DNA of 64,000 nucleotides from Setaria digitata (taxonomy: Eukaryota > Nematoda > Chromadorea > Rhabditida > Setariidae). The stretch is taken from NCBI GenBank assembly GCA_003640385.1, contig RCAB01000014.1, positions 310,001-374,000 of the forward strand, in the 5' to 3' direction. The position numbers and the translations under genes were made by a program. Shown in pieces: positions 53,101-64,000 of the stretch; the first letter of the stretch is position 1; every line of letters begins with the position of its first letter. The notes below the pieces were generated by a model. It saw only the letters and a program-made list of their open reading frames with translations, did not search any database and was not told where the DNA came from.

Positions 53101-53371
53101 TCAAATACTACCACCTAACTAAGAATGCAAGTGATCATATTACAGAGGATTACATGAGATAGTGAAGTGACTCAGAGAATCTTGGAACAGTGCAAAAAAT
53201 GAATTCTTTTTATGATGAACTTTTGCGTACGTGGACTCCCAATCACGTAAGATTGCATCGATATCAGGACGGCCCGAAGAAACAGGAATAACATAATTTT
53301 CAGCAGTAGCACCTACTTCACCGACTCTATATCTTCTTCGACTACGAATCTTCCTACGTTCACAATCTTTT
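50111..53371 (-). CDS. Truncated OCRL-type 5-phosphatase paralogue (phosphatase domain only), 5' end incomplete
   Basis: Exons 5' to 3': 53231-53371, 52557-52688, 52256-52370, 52013-52156, 51636-51742, 51362-51542, 50676-50788, 50111-50366; 395 residues from the first mapped codon, all phases closing. The protein aligns along its whole length with the OCRL gene just downstream. [43 protein letters not shown] and FSDHRPV are kept, so catalysis is plausible. The GRMGNKGG signature is changed: the residues before the intron read LTAALSDK, then GGVAI follows. The gene ends EEESSGK-stop immediately after the phosphatase fold, with no ASH or RhoGAP domain. An AATAAA at 50110-50115 overlaps the stop codon. 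The first mapped exon has no Met and begins in phase 2, so a start exon is missing; a possible one lies at 53431-53635. Tandem duplication of the OCRL gene is the simplest origin. Confidence 0.85.
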
Positions 53372-53430
53372 CTGCAAAGAGATTTAATCATTGGTTACAT
53401 CGCTTCCTCAGAGCTCCTAAAGTTGCATAA

Positions 53431-53635
53431 TTAACGCTCAGTATTCTCATCATTGCAAATAAAACCACCAACAAAAATAAATTTCTGACAACCATCCACA
53501 ATCACTTTCGCCCAAGTATTGATTTCAAAAGCTGATTCAACAAAAACATTTTGTCGGTGTATGGAAACATTCTTTTCGTCCAAGATCAAGCTACTAGATA
53601 ATTCCAAACTTCCAAAGACCAAATTCACTTGGTCG
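53431..53635 (-). CDS. Candidate upstream exon of the phosphatase-only paralogue
   Basis: An open stretch of about 66 codons with unusually protein-like, alternating hydrophobic composition (LVFGSLELSSSLILDEKNVS, INTWAKVIVDGCQKFIFVGG), reminiscent of a small beta-rich domain. It lies just 60 bases upstream of the first mapped exon. Phase is a problem: the available donors are phase 0 or 1, while the mapped acceptor needs phase 2; an alternative acceptor five bases further in (AAAAG) would work with the GAG C donor GTTAAT. I do not recognise a family, and OCRL PH-domain identity is only a guess from position. Confidence 0.3.
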
Positions 53636-54980
53636 CAAAGTATTTAAAAAAAAAAAAAATCACTCGTTCCGATAAAACTTCACAATGCAACAGCTCAAAA
53701 AAATCAATGATACACAGGATTAAGAGGAATGACAAAAATCGGAGAGACTGATATTGAAAAAGAGATTCCGAAAATGGCATGAAAATGTGTCCTGGAATGC
53801 TATTTAAAACGACATTCGATGTCAGTTCATCACGCTATCCTTACAGTTTTAGATCTCATGCCAAATTTATATCTTGGTAAAAAAATCAACGTCACACATT
53901 CCGATCTTTCTAAACACTAGATTTTATCAAAACTTTATTTCCCATATTCAGCATTTCCGAACTACAGCGGAAACTAAAGGCTAGAACGAACAGTTCGGAT
54001 AACTGACCCTTCAACCCAATGTCTACCCTTTTTTTTTCCAATACACATCACCGCCCTAATTCGCATGAAAAATTGATGCCCAATCCGTGCTAAAGCACTT
54101 TATATGCAGCTTAAGCGCAACTAAACTGCACTAGTATTTAAATTTTTAACAATAAAAATGAAAAGAATGCAAATTTCAGAATTTGAGAACTTCTCAACAG
54201 TTTTAATTGTTTACACCTGATGTGAGCTTGAAGAGAAAAAAGTTGAAAATGAATTCTACTATGTCCCTCACTTCTAGCCTCTTCAATATAGTTAATCAAA
54301 ATATTTTTTGAACATTTATACTATTTCACGAATGATGCCAATAGTGTAATTAGGAATGAATGACACGAAAGCTCATTACATTGGTACATAAACTTGACGC
54401 AGCATATCACTCAAATGCTTTATTTAAGAATAAAACATCAAAAACAAAGGTTCATCCCGAAACAGGATTAGTAATGACGACTTTTAGCATATGGCTAAAA
54501 GTGAGTAATTTTGATGCTAAGAAAAATACAAATTTCAGAAAGAACAATATAAGAGCAAAAAAACATAGTATTTCAGAAGTGGAACTCTCCATATTGGTTT
54601 AAAACTGTAAAACTTGCAAAGAATAAAGCCTGCCAGGGATGCTAATTATCATACAAGTACTTGCAACACTATCTTTTTTTAATTTTCTTTTTTTCTTTTG
54701 AAAAATAAAACTCATTAATAGTGACTGGCACTTGCACTTTCTTCCTAATCGCCCATTCTAAAATGATAGACCCAGCAGCTTAGAAAAGTGAGGATGAAAA
54801 ATGAATAACCTGAGACTGCCTAAAAATATGAAGCTTTTTTCATCCAATACTTCGGCGGCAAATAAGAACTGAATAAAAAAATGAAAAAGAACAACTGCGT
54901 TAAGCGATTTCATCAGTTGATACAATTTTTATACGTAGTACAAATCCCATGAAAATTCCATGACTTCTCTGCCACAACTT
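53636..54980. other. Region between the hnRNP gene end and the 5-phosphatase paralogue
   Basis: About 1.3 kb of AT-rich DNA. It should contain the hnRNP 3' UTR and the missing start exon or promoter of the paralogue. An 80-codon plus-strand ORF at 54360-54602 (Lys/Asn-rich, no domain) is the only longer frame and I take it as chance. Confidence 0.5.
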
Positions 54981-57900
54981 TCAGTGTTCTGGGATAAGTT
55001 CTACGTAACGCGAACCTAAAAGCCAATACTTGATAAAAAACTAAAGCAATAATAACGAATATAATTCATCATCACGATCGCGGCACAACAATACAGAATA
55101 AAATGATTACAATCCACTAACAGAAGAAAAGATTAACCAATGTCAGCGAGAGAATCCTACTCATATGTCTATTCTAAATCATTATTTTCATTCGAAAATC
55201 CAAACTATCTAGACCTTTCAAAATGATATATTTTTTTTTTATTTGCAGAATTCCGAGTAAGAAAAACATACCCATGTAATTTCGATTGCGTTGCATAGCA
55301 GCATCAAAATCTGCTCGATTTCTGAATTCGACAATTGCCTCGCCACTTGGACGATCTGTTCCATATTCATAAAGAACATCAATCGATGCTGGTCGGAGCG
55401 GTTGGAAGAACTAAATTTAGATAATGAACAACCTTAACTGGTAAGAGGTAAAACAGTTCGAAATTTAACTATGGACAATGTTTGAAACAGTAGCTGATAT
55501 TAAAAGAACCGAGTCGACCAAAAATTTACAAAATTCCCACGTAAAAAATAAAATTTGAATCGGTATTATAAAAAGAATAAAATTCGCAACTATCACCCGT
55601 CCCTTGCTGCTTATGTACTTAATGATAACAATTTAATTGGAATAAAGTCAATATAGCTCCTAAAAAAGGCTTAAAATGAATGTAATCATCGCAAATCAAA
55701 TCCAAAACCCACAACAACAATCCAGAAAAACTGAACCAACCAATCCACAAATATAGCGACCCTTCGTTATTCATCATCCAGCTGCTTCAGAACATAAGCA
55801 GAAGAATCTCACCGAATGTGAAACAGCACTATTCGCCAGATCCCGTTTCCCATACGTCCAGCTAGCAGTTACTTTTTAACTTATCCTAGATACGTAAACA
55901 TACTTTTACTGTTGCAACTTACATCGATTATGTCGCGTTCCGTGGCCCGATATGGAAGACCGCGCATTCGTATGCAGTATTCCGGTGGCGGCGTCGTGTA
56001 ACGACGCCGCGGTGGTGAATACCCCCTATGGCCACCCATCGGCGGTTCATCTCTCCAACCCCGTCGCATCGGTCCTCCGCCACCACGTCCACCACCGTAC
56101 CCATCATCATAACCGTCGCCACCACCACCGTATCTGTCGGCCCATACTTCTGCAACCCCCCGTTCACATTCACATTTAATACCCAAAACAGAACCATAGC
56201 TCAGCAGATTTCCGAATATTTTCCAAGGTCGCAGCGTTCCCAGAAATTTCCAGATTTTCCAGCAAGGACCACAATACTCAGACCTAATAGACCGCTAAAT
56301 AACTCACTTGATCCCAACCAACCATTACAGACTGCAACACGGTTTCCATAAGCAATTCCCCATTTTTCCCCAAGACCTGAACCAACAACCCTTTCCACCA
56401 ACTCATCATTGTGCCAATCCTTTCATATCTGATTAACGGTTATTAGTTCTTTTAAAAATTTGAAATTGGTTATACCATTTCGATGCATTCTGGAATCTCG
56501 ATAACCCCGGTCAACACCTGGGCGATCATATGGCAATCCTCTTGGACGCCGATCTCGTTCCCATCCACGACCACCACCACCATACGGATCTGGACCACCA
56601 TCCAACGCTCGAAGCATTTCACCATATGATGACGGATATATGTCCACATATCTTAATAATGAAATGTATCTGACTTCAAGAATAAGTGAATTGCATAATC
56701 AGTTAAGTGATTTAATGTTTTGAATGTTGGCTACAGTATCAATATCCAAGATACTGAATCAAATTTAATACCTCACGAAACTAACTTAGAAAAATTCGAT
56801 TGACACCTCTGGTAACTTCATCCTTTAACTTGAAATACTAAATTATTGAAACAGTAACAAACCACTGAGAGCTAGAATATCAAATCGAATAAAACAATAC
56901 CTATGTTGAATGTATTCTTTGTTTTTCGCAAGGGCTTTTGAAGCTGAGTCGTCATCATTAAATGCGACAAAAGCCTCGCCTTTCGGTTTCCCACTGTAAC
57001 GATCGTACGTCATCACAATACCTGAAAATTTATTTCCTCGTAAACAGCGAAAACAGGTCTATGTGATATTCTACATCACGCAGTTTGGCAAAAAGGAAAG
57101 TTCGAAACGGAGCGAATCATCTGCAAAACCGTGGTGAGAGTGCACACTTTTCAAACGAATTATCATAATTTCAAAAAGATACTGGAATTGCTGGTAATTT
57201 TACATGGAATTACCTTTGATCCTATTATTAGATTACTGAGATTTCAATTAAATTAGATATCCTTTTCCGTTGTGATAATATGCGCCATATTACAAGAAAT
57301 GGATTTATTCAAAATACAACTGAATGGATTTAAAATAAAAAGAAAAGCACCTCTATCAGCTATTTCAAGTGGTTCGAAGAAGCGTACGATTTCTTCCCTG
57401 GTGCAGCCATACGGTAAGCCTCCCAATCTAACAATAGAGGTTTCACGACCAGGCAAATTTGGATCTGCCATTGATCCTCCGTACCGCCTATCGCCATCAT
57501 CATAATCCGACTCCATCGACGAAACTTGTTGAAGCTTAAAAAACTTCAAGCTATAAGACTGAATATCTAGAAAAACATGTTAAAAAAATTAGGCAATAAA
57601 AGGACTTCGTCTTTTGTTAAATCTAAAAACTACATTAATAATACTGAATTTACATTAATACTGAATTTTGACAAGCAGCCTTCTGCTAAGTGAAAAAGAT
57701 TAATGGTAAAAACTATCGCAAGAGAAAATAAAGCTGATAATATTTCTCGGAAAAAGAAGCTTAAGAACACAAGTTGAAACAACCTGCGCTATTAAGCAAT
57801 CAGTAAAGTATTTCATGATGTCTGATTTATTCTCCAATGAGTTTATTCAAGTGAACTACTAGACAAGAGTTAGTAGCGTCAAAAAGTCTATTCTAAACTA

Positions 57901-58710
57901 CTTACCATCAGAAAGAGTATAATAAATTAAATGAATAAAGAAGTGGAAAGAAGTAACCTCTACATATCGTTTACCGATATATTTTTTGTCTTTTGTTAAA
58001 GCAAAATCATAGTCTTCTCGATTGTTAAATACAACAAATCCCTCCCCACTAGCACGTCCATCACGATCTTTTGTCAACTTTATTTGGGTAATTGATCTCG
58101 CTGCTTCTGAAAAATAAAAATAAAAAACCAATTAGATGAAATTTAAATGCAAAACCAGAATGAATAAAAATACAGACCATCACTGGATTAAATTATGTAA
58201 CAATCAGAAAAACTCATCTGGACCGTCATCTTCATTTTGAAAGGCTAGATTGCTCAGATATTTGCACAAACCTTTCAGCAATATATAAAGTTATAAACAG
58301 CATTTATAGCAAACAAACAGAATGTCAACACTCCTTACAGCAAAGATAGGATATGCAAAAATAAATTTCAGCACACTTAATGAGTAATTAGTGAATCGTT
58401 TAATCAGTTTAGGTGATTAGAGTTCACGAACAACTTCAGATGTGATAAACACTTGAAAGTCTGAATTTGACATACTGAAGTGCAAAGCGATTTGGGCAAA
58501 ATATAAGACCGATGAATGCATCTTCAAGTATCATCACTGTAAACAACCCCGATGTATTCCATAATATTTAAATGGTTAAAATATAGTTGAATAATGTAGG
58601 AAATGGAACTTCAGAAAAGGAAACCAACCTCCGAAAAACTCACGCAGATCATCTTCCGTACAAGACCATGGAAGTCCACGACATTTCATAATGAAATCAG
58701 TATCCGGCAT
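54981..58710 (-). CDS. hnRNP F/H-type RNA-binding protein with three quasi-RRMs
   Basis: Exons 5' to 3': 58629-58710, 57958-58106, 57351-57534, 56901-57021, 56476-56651, 55923-56149, 55272-55410, 54981-55015; 370 residues, all phases close. The last exon encodes only GSRYVELIPEH and was found by phase and homology. Quasi-RRM1 (residues ~5-80) has KCRGLPWSCTEDDLREFF and GEGFVVF; qRRM2 (~110-190) has VRLGGLPYGCTREEIVRFF and GEAFVAF; qRRM3 (~290-370) has IRMRGLPYRATERDIIDFF and GEAIVEF. This RGLP(W/Y) signature marks the hnRNP F/H family, which bind G-rich RNA and control splicing in the nucleus. A Gly/Tyr/Arg/Asp-rich linker lies between qRRM2 and qRRM3 (YGGGGDGYDDGYGGGRGGGG). The protein ends straight after qRRM3, so it lacks the C-terminal Gly-rich tail of vertebrate hnRNP H. 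Orthology to a particular C. elegans gene (hrpf-1 or sym-2) is not resolved. Confidence 0.92.
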
Positions 58711-58737
58711 TTTGCTCTATGTTTATCAAACAAGGGA

Positions 58738-58739
58738 CT
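58738..58739 (-). other. Probable 3' splice site 27 bases upstream of the hnRNP start codon
   Basis: TGATATTTACTGCAG ends here, leaving a 27-base leader before ATG 58708-58710. It may be a trans-splice acceptor or join a noncoding first exon. Confidence 0.35.
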
Positions 58740-60284
58740 GCAGTAAATATCAAGAAAAAAATTAACCTTACAGATTCTAAAATAAGTGCAAAATATATAT
58801 AACGAATAAACTAGACGACAAAAAAAAGGGTTGGAAATCAAAGGAAAGATATCTAAAATTTTCGCGAAAAAAAGGAAAATCTTTAGAAACTAATCGACCA
58901 CCTATCTTCCATCCACAACCACTTTGAAAACAACAAGTTTACGCCCCATATTACGATTAGCCACTCTTTCGCAAAAAGGTTATAACTGTGACACGCAGTG
59001 AGCTCGAAAAAACTGACGCACGTCTACATACGTATGTTAGTGACGTAACCCTCCGCCCTCATACCAAACGTAGCAAAAAACAAACCCACTCACCCAGCAA
59101 AATAGCTTGAAGCAAAAATTATGCCGGTTCTATATTTCATGAGTGCCACAATGAAAATTCGTTAAATCTCTCAGTATATTTCTCCAAACAGTACAGTTAT
59201 CATTTAAATACTAACCGTATCAGCTTATCAGAGGGTAATTTTTGCCGGGTTGGTTGTTTCTTGAAATATCGCAAGAGAATGCTGGTAGTAATCTTCTTTA
59301 AACAAGAGGCTCTAATAGTAACTCCACTGCTTTGGAAATTGACACTTTTGAGTTAATTTTAAATAGTCTCAAAACTTTCAGTTAAATTTCTCGAAAAACT
59401 CACCGACATTTCACAGTCTGAGGAAATACTTCAACTTATAACAATAGAAAATGACAATACGATGACAGCCATTCCAGATTTATTCCAACTGTTCTTTGAT
59501 CGATATTGTCATTTCAAACTGATGACAACTTCCTACCTTATTTTCCTGCCAGCAATCTGTTAGTTTCTTTAGAAATTGAAACTATGTAGGAAGAATAATA
59601 ACACAATACAACGATCAATACCGCTTCAATAATTGGCTTTATGAAGCACTTATCCGTAGGCTGTAGTTTTAAACAGCAAATTTATTGAACCAATACGCAC
59701 AAGAAGATAATTATTCAAAAATCATTTCGGAATTAACAAAATAATTTCGATTTTACTAGGAAAAAAAGAGCCAAAACGAACCTATTATTCTTCATTCCTG
59801 ATATCAATTTCAAAAAATATTCGAACGAAAAAGAAAAATATAATTATTAATAAATGAGATCTGTATTTATAACTAGCAAACTATTACGATAATATACATA
59901 TTAAAAGCAATTAAGTGTATTTCTAAAACATCATTCATTAACTAAGAGCAGTGATGTAAGTCCAGGATATACTGCAATAATTATTAATAACTATATTACT
60001 CAAAATTCAATTAAATTTCAATTAATTAAACATTGAAAAAAAATATCGAAAACGAATCTAATTTATTCACACGTAAATTTTCAAAAATAAGTTGTAAATT
60101 GTAAATTGAACGACCTAATTTTCAAAGGGAAACAAAGCCAGAAAATTGAAGAAATGCTGGAAGATGTGGTGATCTGTATTAGCACGTAGATTTATTTCGT
60201 AGATTCAAAAGTTTCAGGGTGAAAATGAACAAACTTTCTTGTTGAATTTATTATGGATTTAGTGTTGTAGGCAACAATTAAGAA
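58740..60284. other. Intergenic region between the dipeptidyl peptidase and hnRNP genes
   Basis: About 1.5 kb of AT-rich DNA without a recognised gene. It includes a slightly GC-richer part near 58980-59100 that could be the hnRNP promoter, and the 3' flank of the peptidase gene at its upper end. Confidence 0.55.
60247..60252 (-). terminator. AATAAA polyadenylation signal of the dipeptidyl peptidase gene
   Basis: A canonical AATAAA on the minus strand 33 bases after the TGA stop of the peptidase, at a normal distance for a short nematode 3' UTR. Confidence 0.5.
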
Positions 60285-63200
60285 TCATAAACGCTGAAAG
60301 CATTTCTCAAAAAATTCAATTAACATTGTAAATAGGTGTAGACGAGCCCAAATCAGACTGTGGCTTGCATCTGGATATACCTGCAAATTATAAGAGCTAA
60401 GCCTACTTCGACTGAGATTAAAACTTTCATTAGACAAAACGAAAGTTAGCTTTTTATGACAAAAAAAAAAGCAAGCTTAAGGGATAAAATTTAAGGTCGA
60501 AAGCTAAAACAGAGTGAAGGATAAAAAAAAAAGAAGAAATTCCAACAGAATCTAAATTTTCGGAGAAATTCTTTAAGAATTTAGTTCATTGTTTTAGAAA
60601 AGGCAAGCTGAAAAACTACAAAACCAAAATAAAATCGCTACAAAATCTAACTGGTCTTAATCTAGCATAATAGTGATACTAGTAATCAAACAACTACATA
60701 ATAATTCATGATCGTCAAAGTTTTAGCATTTTGGTTTTTAAATTTCAAAATCCGTGAAAATTCGTCAAACTCACATTTCAAATTAAGCATGTAAAAACAA
60801 ACCATAAGTTGGAATTGTATATTTTCCTCACCCAGCGCCCGTATCAGTTGGGCGGAATTCTGTAGATGAACGTTATCTGCAAACGGTAATTAAGCTGAAA
60901 AAAAAAATAGAATTTTTCATAAACAATGTAAAATCATCTCTTTTAATTACCTTGCCTTAATTAAAGTATACTTAACAGTCTGTAAAAAGTTCATATTTAT
61001 AAAAAATCCTTCAAAATACTAATTTTACTATTGGTAAAATGTCGCTAAATTATATAAAAAATATGGTAATTCATGTAGGAGCGATCAGAAAGCTAGAAAA
61101 TAGCTCTAACTAGTTTGAAGTGTCGTTTTCCTTTATAGAATGTAATACTATGCTGATTTCGGCTGCAAAACTCAGTCTGATTAATCGCAACAATCAAGAC
61201 ATGATATCTTAGTCTGGTTGGAAGTAACAGTCAAAATATCATATCATATCATTCGTTTTTTATCAATATATCAGTATATAACAAGAAAGAACATTTTTTT
61301 TTGGAAAATAATAACTGAAATAAAATTGTTACCATCGGACATTCCGTGCACTAGCAAGAATTTCACTTGTTTGAACATGCTAACATTTCTGATAAGACTA
61401 GCCCGTTCATATTCAAGTTCACCCGCATTACCCATATAACGTTCCGTATAAGTGGCATCTGTAAGTTTGGAAAAAATTTTTTTTCAAGCTGTAAATTTGA
61501 AAATAAATGAAACAGTATGCTTGGCTATTCTTCTTCCTAAACAACATGTATTTTAACATTGTATATCTTTTGTATACCCAAAACATACCGTATAATCTGA
61601 AATCCGTAACAGGTGCAATGCTGACAGCACATTTAAATAGACGACTTGTTTCACGCTCAATTGCATGTGCTGCTACAAATCCACCGTAAGACTGTAGCAG
61701 AAAAATATTATTACGATAAGTTCTGTATCTCAAATGCATCATTACAGTAAATTTTGCATCTTAAATATATTACGATAAATTCGTTATCTTAAATACATTA
61801 TTAGAGTAAATTCTGTACCTCAAATATAAAGAAAATAACAAGAAATAGCACGAGAGGAACTTACCCAACCCCAAATTGCAATACTCTTTGAGTCAATAAA
61901 ACGATATTTTATTGCTAAAATTCTGAAACGAAAGAAAAGCAAACAATATCAGTTGAAAATTTTGAACAGGCTAGTTCCAACCAATACATTCAATTATGAT
62001 TTCGAATTCTCAAAATTTGACAAAGTCTATTCTGATAAGATTTTGCTAGATCTGTTTTTTGTGTTTGAATTTTGAAGAAAATCGAAAAAGCCAACTTCAC
62101 TGCTTCAATTTGATCATCAATTTCGACTGTTCCCAGATGACCATATATTGGTTCCTTATACTTCCATCCTCTCATACCTGAACCACGACCATCTATGTAA
62201 ACAATAACATACTGTGAATTGGATGCTAAAAACATATCCAACGTATTTGGCGTCATCTCTTCTGTAACTTTTTGTGAACCTGGTCCGGTATACCTATAAA
62301 TACCGGAAGGTTTACCGGAAATACTGAGAAATTTATTAGAAATGTTAGTTTCTGGAGCAATTTAATGAACAAACTTCCAAAAGAAAATTAGTCGAATTCT
62401 TATCTAACTAAGCTTATTTAATTACAGTAAATACTTACACGGAAACAATTACTGGATATTTGGTATCAAGAACTGTTTGATCAAAGCCTGGTGGTAATAG
62501 CATCTTCACATTTGCTACTGCAACATTCATTTTATTTTGCATTTCCATTCATAGCAATTAATTATATAATTATCATATGACTCTCAACTTGTTCAGTAGT
62601 CAGATAATCATCACTTAATTTCTGTTGAAATCAAATTATACAACACAAAAATCTTCGAATTTCTAAAAAATTATTTCTAAAATTAAAGCAAATGAATGTA
62701 TCACTTACCATAACCGTTATGTAAAGTGATATTTTCATATCGTGGTATAGCGAGAGCCTTTTCTTCGTATTTTTGCTCCAGCTTTTTCCAATCTGTCAGC
62801 TCCTCAACTGTAAAAATAATATCATGATTAGTTATGACCATGAATATTAATTATGATTAGTCGTGATAATGAATACTACTCAACCAGTAACGACACAAAT
62901 TTCAAATTAAAATTTAAAAAAAATTAACTCCGATTGAAATGAAAAAGCTTTCATTGGCAATTTTTCTACGTTATAAACAGCAAAGAATATTTTGCAAATA
63001 GGAGAAATTTTAAAAGAAATCTTCCATCACTTGAAAAAGAGAAAGAAATTTATTACCATCAAAATTTCCTCGAGAATGCTCTATTAAAATTGATCAAAAA
63101 AATTATTGAATTAAAGCAACAGAGTAATTATCGTTCGAAAAAATTACTCAATGAGTTATTAGAAGAAATAGATGATAGGTATGCTCGAGGTATGCCTGGA

Positions 63201-64000
63201 CCGCGACAACTCAGGATATATTTATTGACATCTTTCGAAAATATCACGTCCTGGAATGTGCAGTCTGGAGCGACACCACATGTTACACATCTTGCTGGAT
63301 TACCACTTTTAGTCTGAAATCAAATTTGCTAGGTAGTTGAACATCTATAGCTCTTTTGATTTCAATCAATTTTCCAATTTAAAATATCGAAATCAATTTT
63401 TCATTCATTTATACTGATTTGTTGAAGTGAAAAGTGACTGATAAAATTTTGATTTCAACGAAATTAAAGCAAAATTAATTTCACCACGTGATATGAAGCT
63501 GCGTACATGTGTCTTTGTGATGGCAGTGGTGATGCAGCCATAAAGTACCTGAAAGAAAAAAGTCAACATCGCCTAAAAGGTCTCAGAAATCAAATAACTC
63601 TTACATTGAAGAAGAATATAATTTAGAGAAAAGCCTATCGGAAGATAACTAGAAGATGTGCCTTATGACAGGAAGAATCTGCCTTATGACAGGAAGAATC
63701 TTTTCTTTTGAAATTTCAAATTTGACAATTCCAAATTTATTTTTGACCCATTCAAATAGAATTCTTAATTGTAACTGAAAGTTGCACAAGAATACATCTC
63801 ACTTACACCAATTTTGTCTTCTCATTATAACCAGTAATTGATGTCACATCATAATCATTCCATGTAAGAAATGTCACTCTTCCGTTTGTGAGATTTTCCT
63901 AAGAAACAAAATAAATATAAGTTACAAGAGCATATATGCAAATAAAAATAGATTGTTTTCTCAAAATTATTGGAACTTAAATCTTACTATAATTTCGGAA
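60285..64000 (-). CDS. Dipeptidyl peptidase IV-family serine peptidase (S9B), C-terminal part; 5' end beyond window
   Basis: Exons 5' to 3': 63988-64000 (cut by the edge), 63807-63898, 63488-63548, 63148-63313, 62709-62807, 62439-62517, 62096-62293, 61865-61922, 61589-61691, 61333-61458, 60803-60876, 60285-60380; 387 residues with all phases closing. The visible part holds the end of the beta-propeller, with a Cys-rich stretch CVTCGVAPDC and YILSCRGPGIPR, followed by the alpha/beta-hydrolase domain. Motifs: MLLPPGF, DGRGSG, LGTVEIDDQIEA, nucleophile motif GWSYGG (Ser in exon 61589-61691), YTERYMG, the Asp in HGMSDDNVH and the His in YPDASHSL. The catalytic triad is therefore complete and the enzyme should be active, cleaving Xaa-Pro or Xaa-Ala dipeptides if the missing Glu-Glu motif is present. 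Relatives are usually type II membrane proteins; the anchor would lie outside the window. Confidence 0.92.
61710..61828. repeat. Four ~30-bp imperfect tandem repeats filling a short intron
   Basis: Units of the form ATTACGATAAATTCTGTATC followed by TYAAATAYAT are repeated at about 61710, 61741, 61769 and 61799. They fill most of the 173-base intron between the exons encoding GW and SYGG of the catalytic nucleophile motif. Confidence 0.7.
63659..63700. repeat. Perfect 21-bp tandem duplication in an intron
   Basis: The unit TGCCTTATGACAGGAAGAATC appears twice back to back (63659-63679 and 63680-63700) with no mismatch. It looks like a recent slippage or duplication in an intron of the peptidase gene. 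Confidence 0.95.

Noticed and set aside
43407..53371. A single gene with two 5-phosphatase domains
   Set aside because: The upstream copy has an in-frame stop at 50111 with a poly(A) hexamer, and the downstream copy has its own first exon and start; the splice phases do not require joining.
50111..53371. Upstream 5-phosphatase as a pseudogene
   Set aside because: All eight exons are open, all introns have GT/AG ends, all phases close and the catalytic residues are kept.
53431..53635. Candidate exon as an extra part of the hnRNP gene
   Set aside because: The hnRNP frame already ends at 54981 with the expected RYVEL strand, and the candidate has no RRM features.
55928..56351. Several overlapping ORFs on both strands rich in His, Thr or Val
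   Set aside because: They are out-of-frame readings of the GGT/GGC-rich exon of the hnRNP gene.
1..64000. CRISPR arrays, bacterial operons, rRNA or tRNA genes, transposase or reverse-transcriptase relics
   Set aside because: I looked for regularly spaced repeats, bacterial-style long ORFs and familiar element motifs and saw none; the microsatellites lack spacers.

Overview
The window is AT-rich eukaryotic DNA whose genes are split into short exons (about 35-325 nt) with GT/AG introns. Every gene I can assemble lies on the minus strand. The product set is Islet/LIM-7, Headcase, SYAP1/Sap47, OCRL, an hnRNP F/H protein and a dipeptidyl peptidase IV-type enzyme. Some start codons sit a few bases after a 3' splice site with no visible upstream exon, which looks like spliced-leader acceptors. 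Together these suggest a nematode, perhaps a spirurid/filarial-like one; the clade is my inference, not something I could test. I built gene models by matching splice sites and checking that the codon phase closes at every junction.

Layout in ascending coordinates: (1) 1-52, a possible C-terminal end of a plus-strand gene; (2) 53-6960, AT-rich sequence with no recognised gene; (3) 6961-23991, an Islet-class LIM-homeodomain gene (lim-7-like) of 11 coding exons over 17 kb, with long introns holding microsatellites; (4) 23992-33288, a gene-poor region with a GC-richer patch near 25.1-25.5 kb, an isolated 140-codon ORF and a few inverted repeats; (5) 33289-37496, a short Headcase protein whose start codon is alone at the end of exon 1; (6) 37.9-38.4 kb, a GC-richer low-complexity patch; (7) 39718-42258, SYAP1/Sap47; (8) 43407-49281, OCRL-type inositol polyphosphate 5-phosphatase with ASH and RhoGAP-like domains; (9) 50111-53371, a second 5-phosphatase that is a tandem paralogue of (8) and ends right after the phosphatase domain; (10) 54981-58710, an hnRNP F/H-type protein with three quasi-RRMs; (11) 60285-64000, the 3' part of an S9B dipeptidyl peptidase gene that runs off the right edge.

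The six genes on the right are co-directional, with roughly 0.8-2.2 kb between neighbours, so polycistronic transcription is possible but unproven. The most interesting result is the OCRL tandem pair. Five of the seven comparable internal exons and the final phosphatase exon have identical or near-identical lengths and the same phases. The upstream copy stops at exactly the codon where the downstream copy has its 5' splice site leading into the ASH exon, and it has lost the RMGNKGG signature while keeping the catalytic motifs. I saw no CRISPR array, no rRNA or tRNA, and no recognisable transposon.
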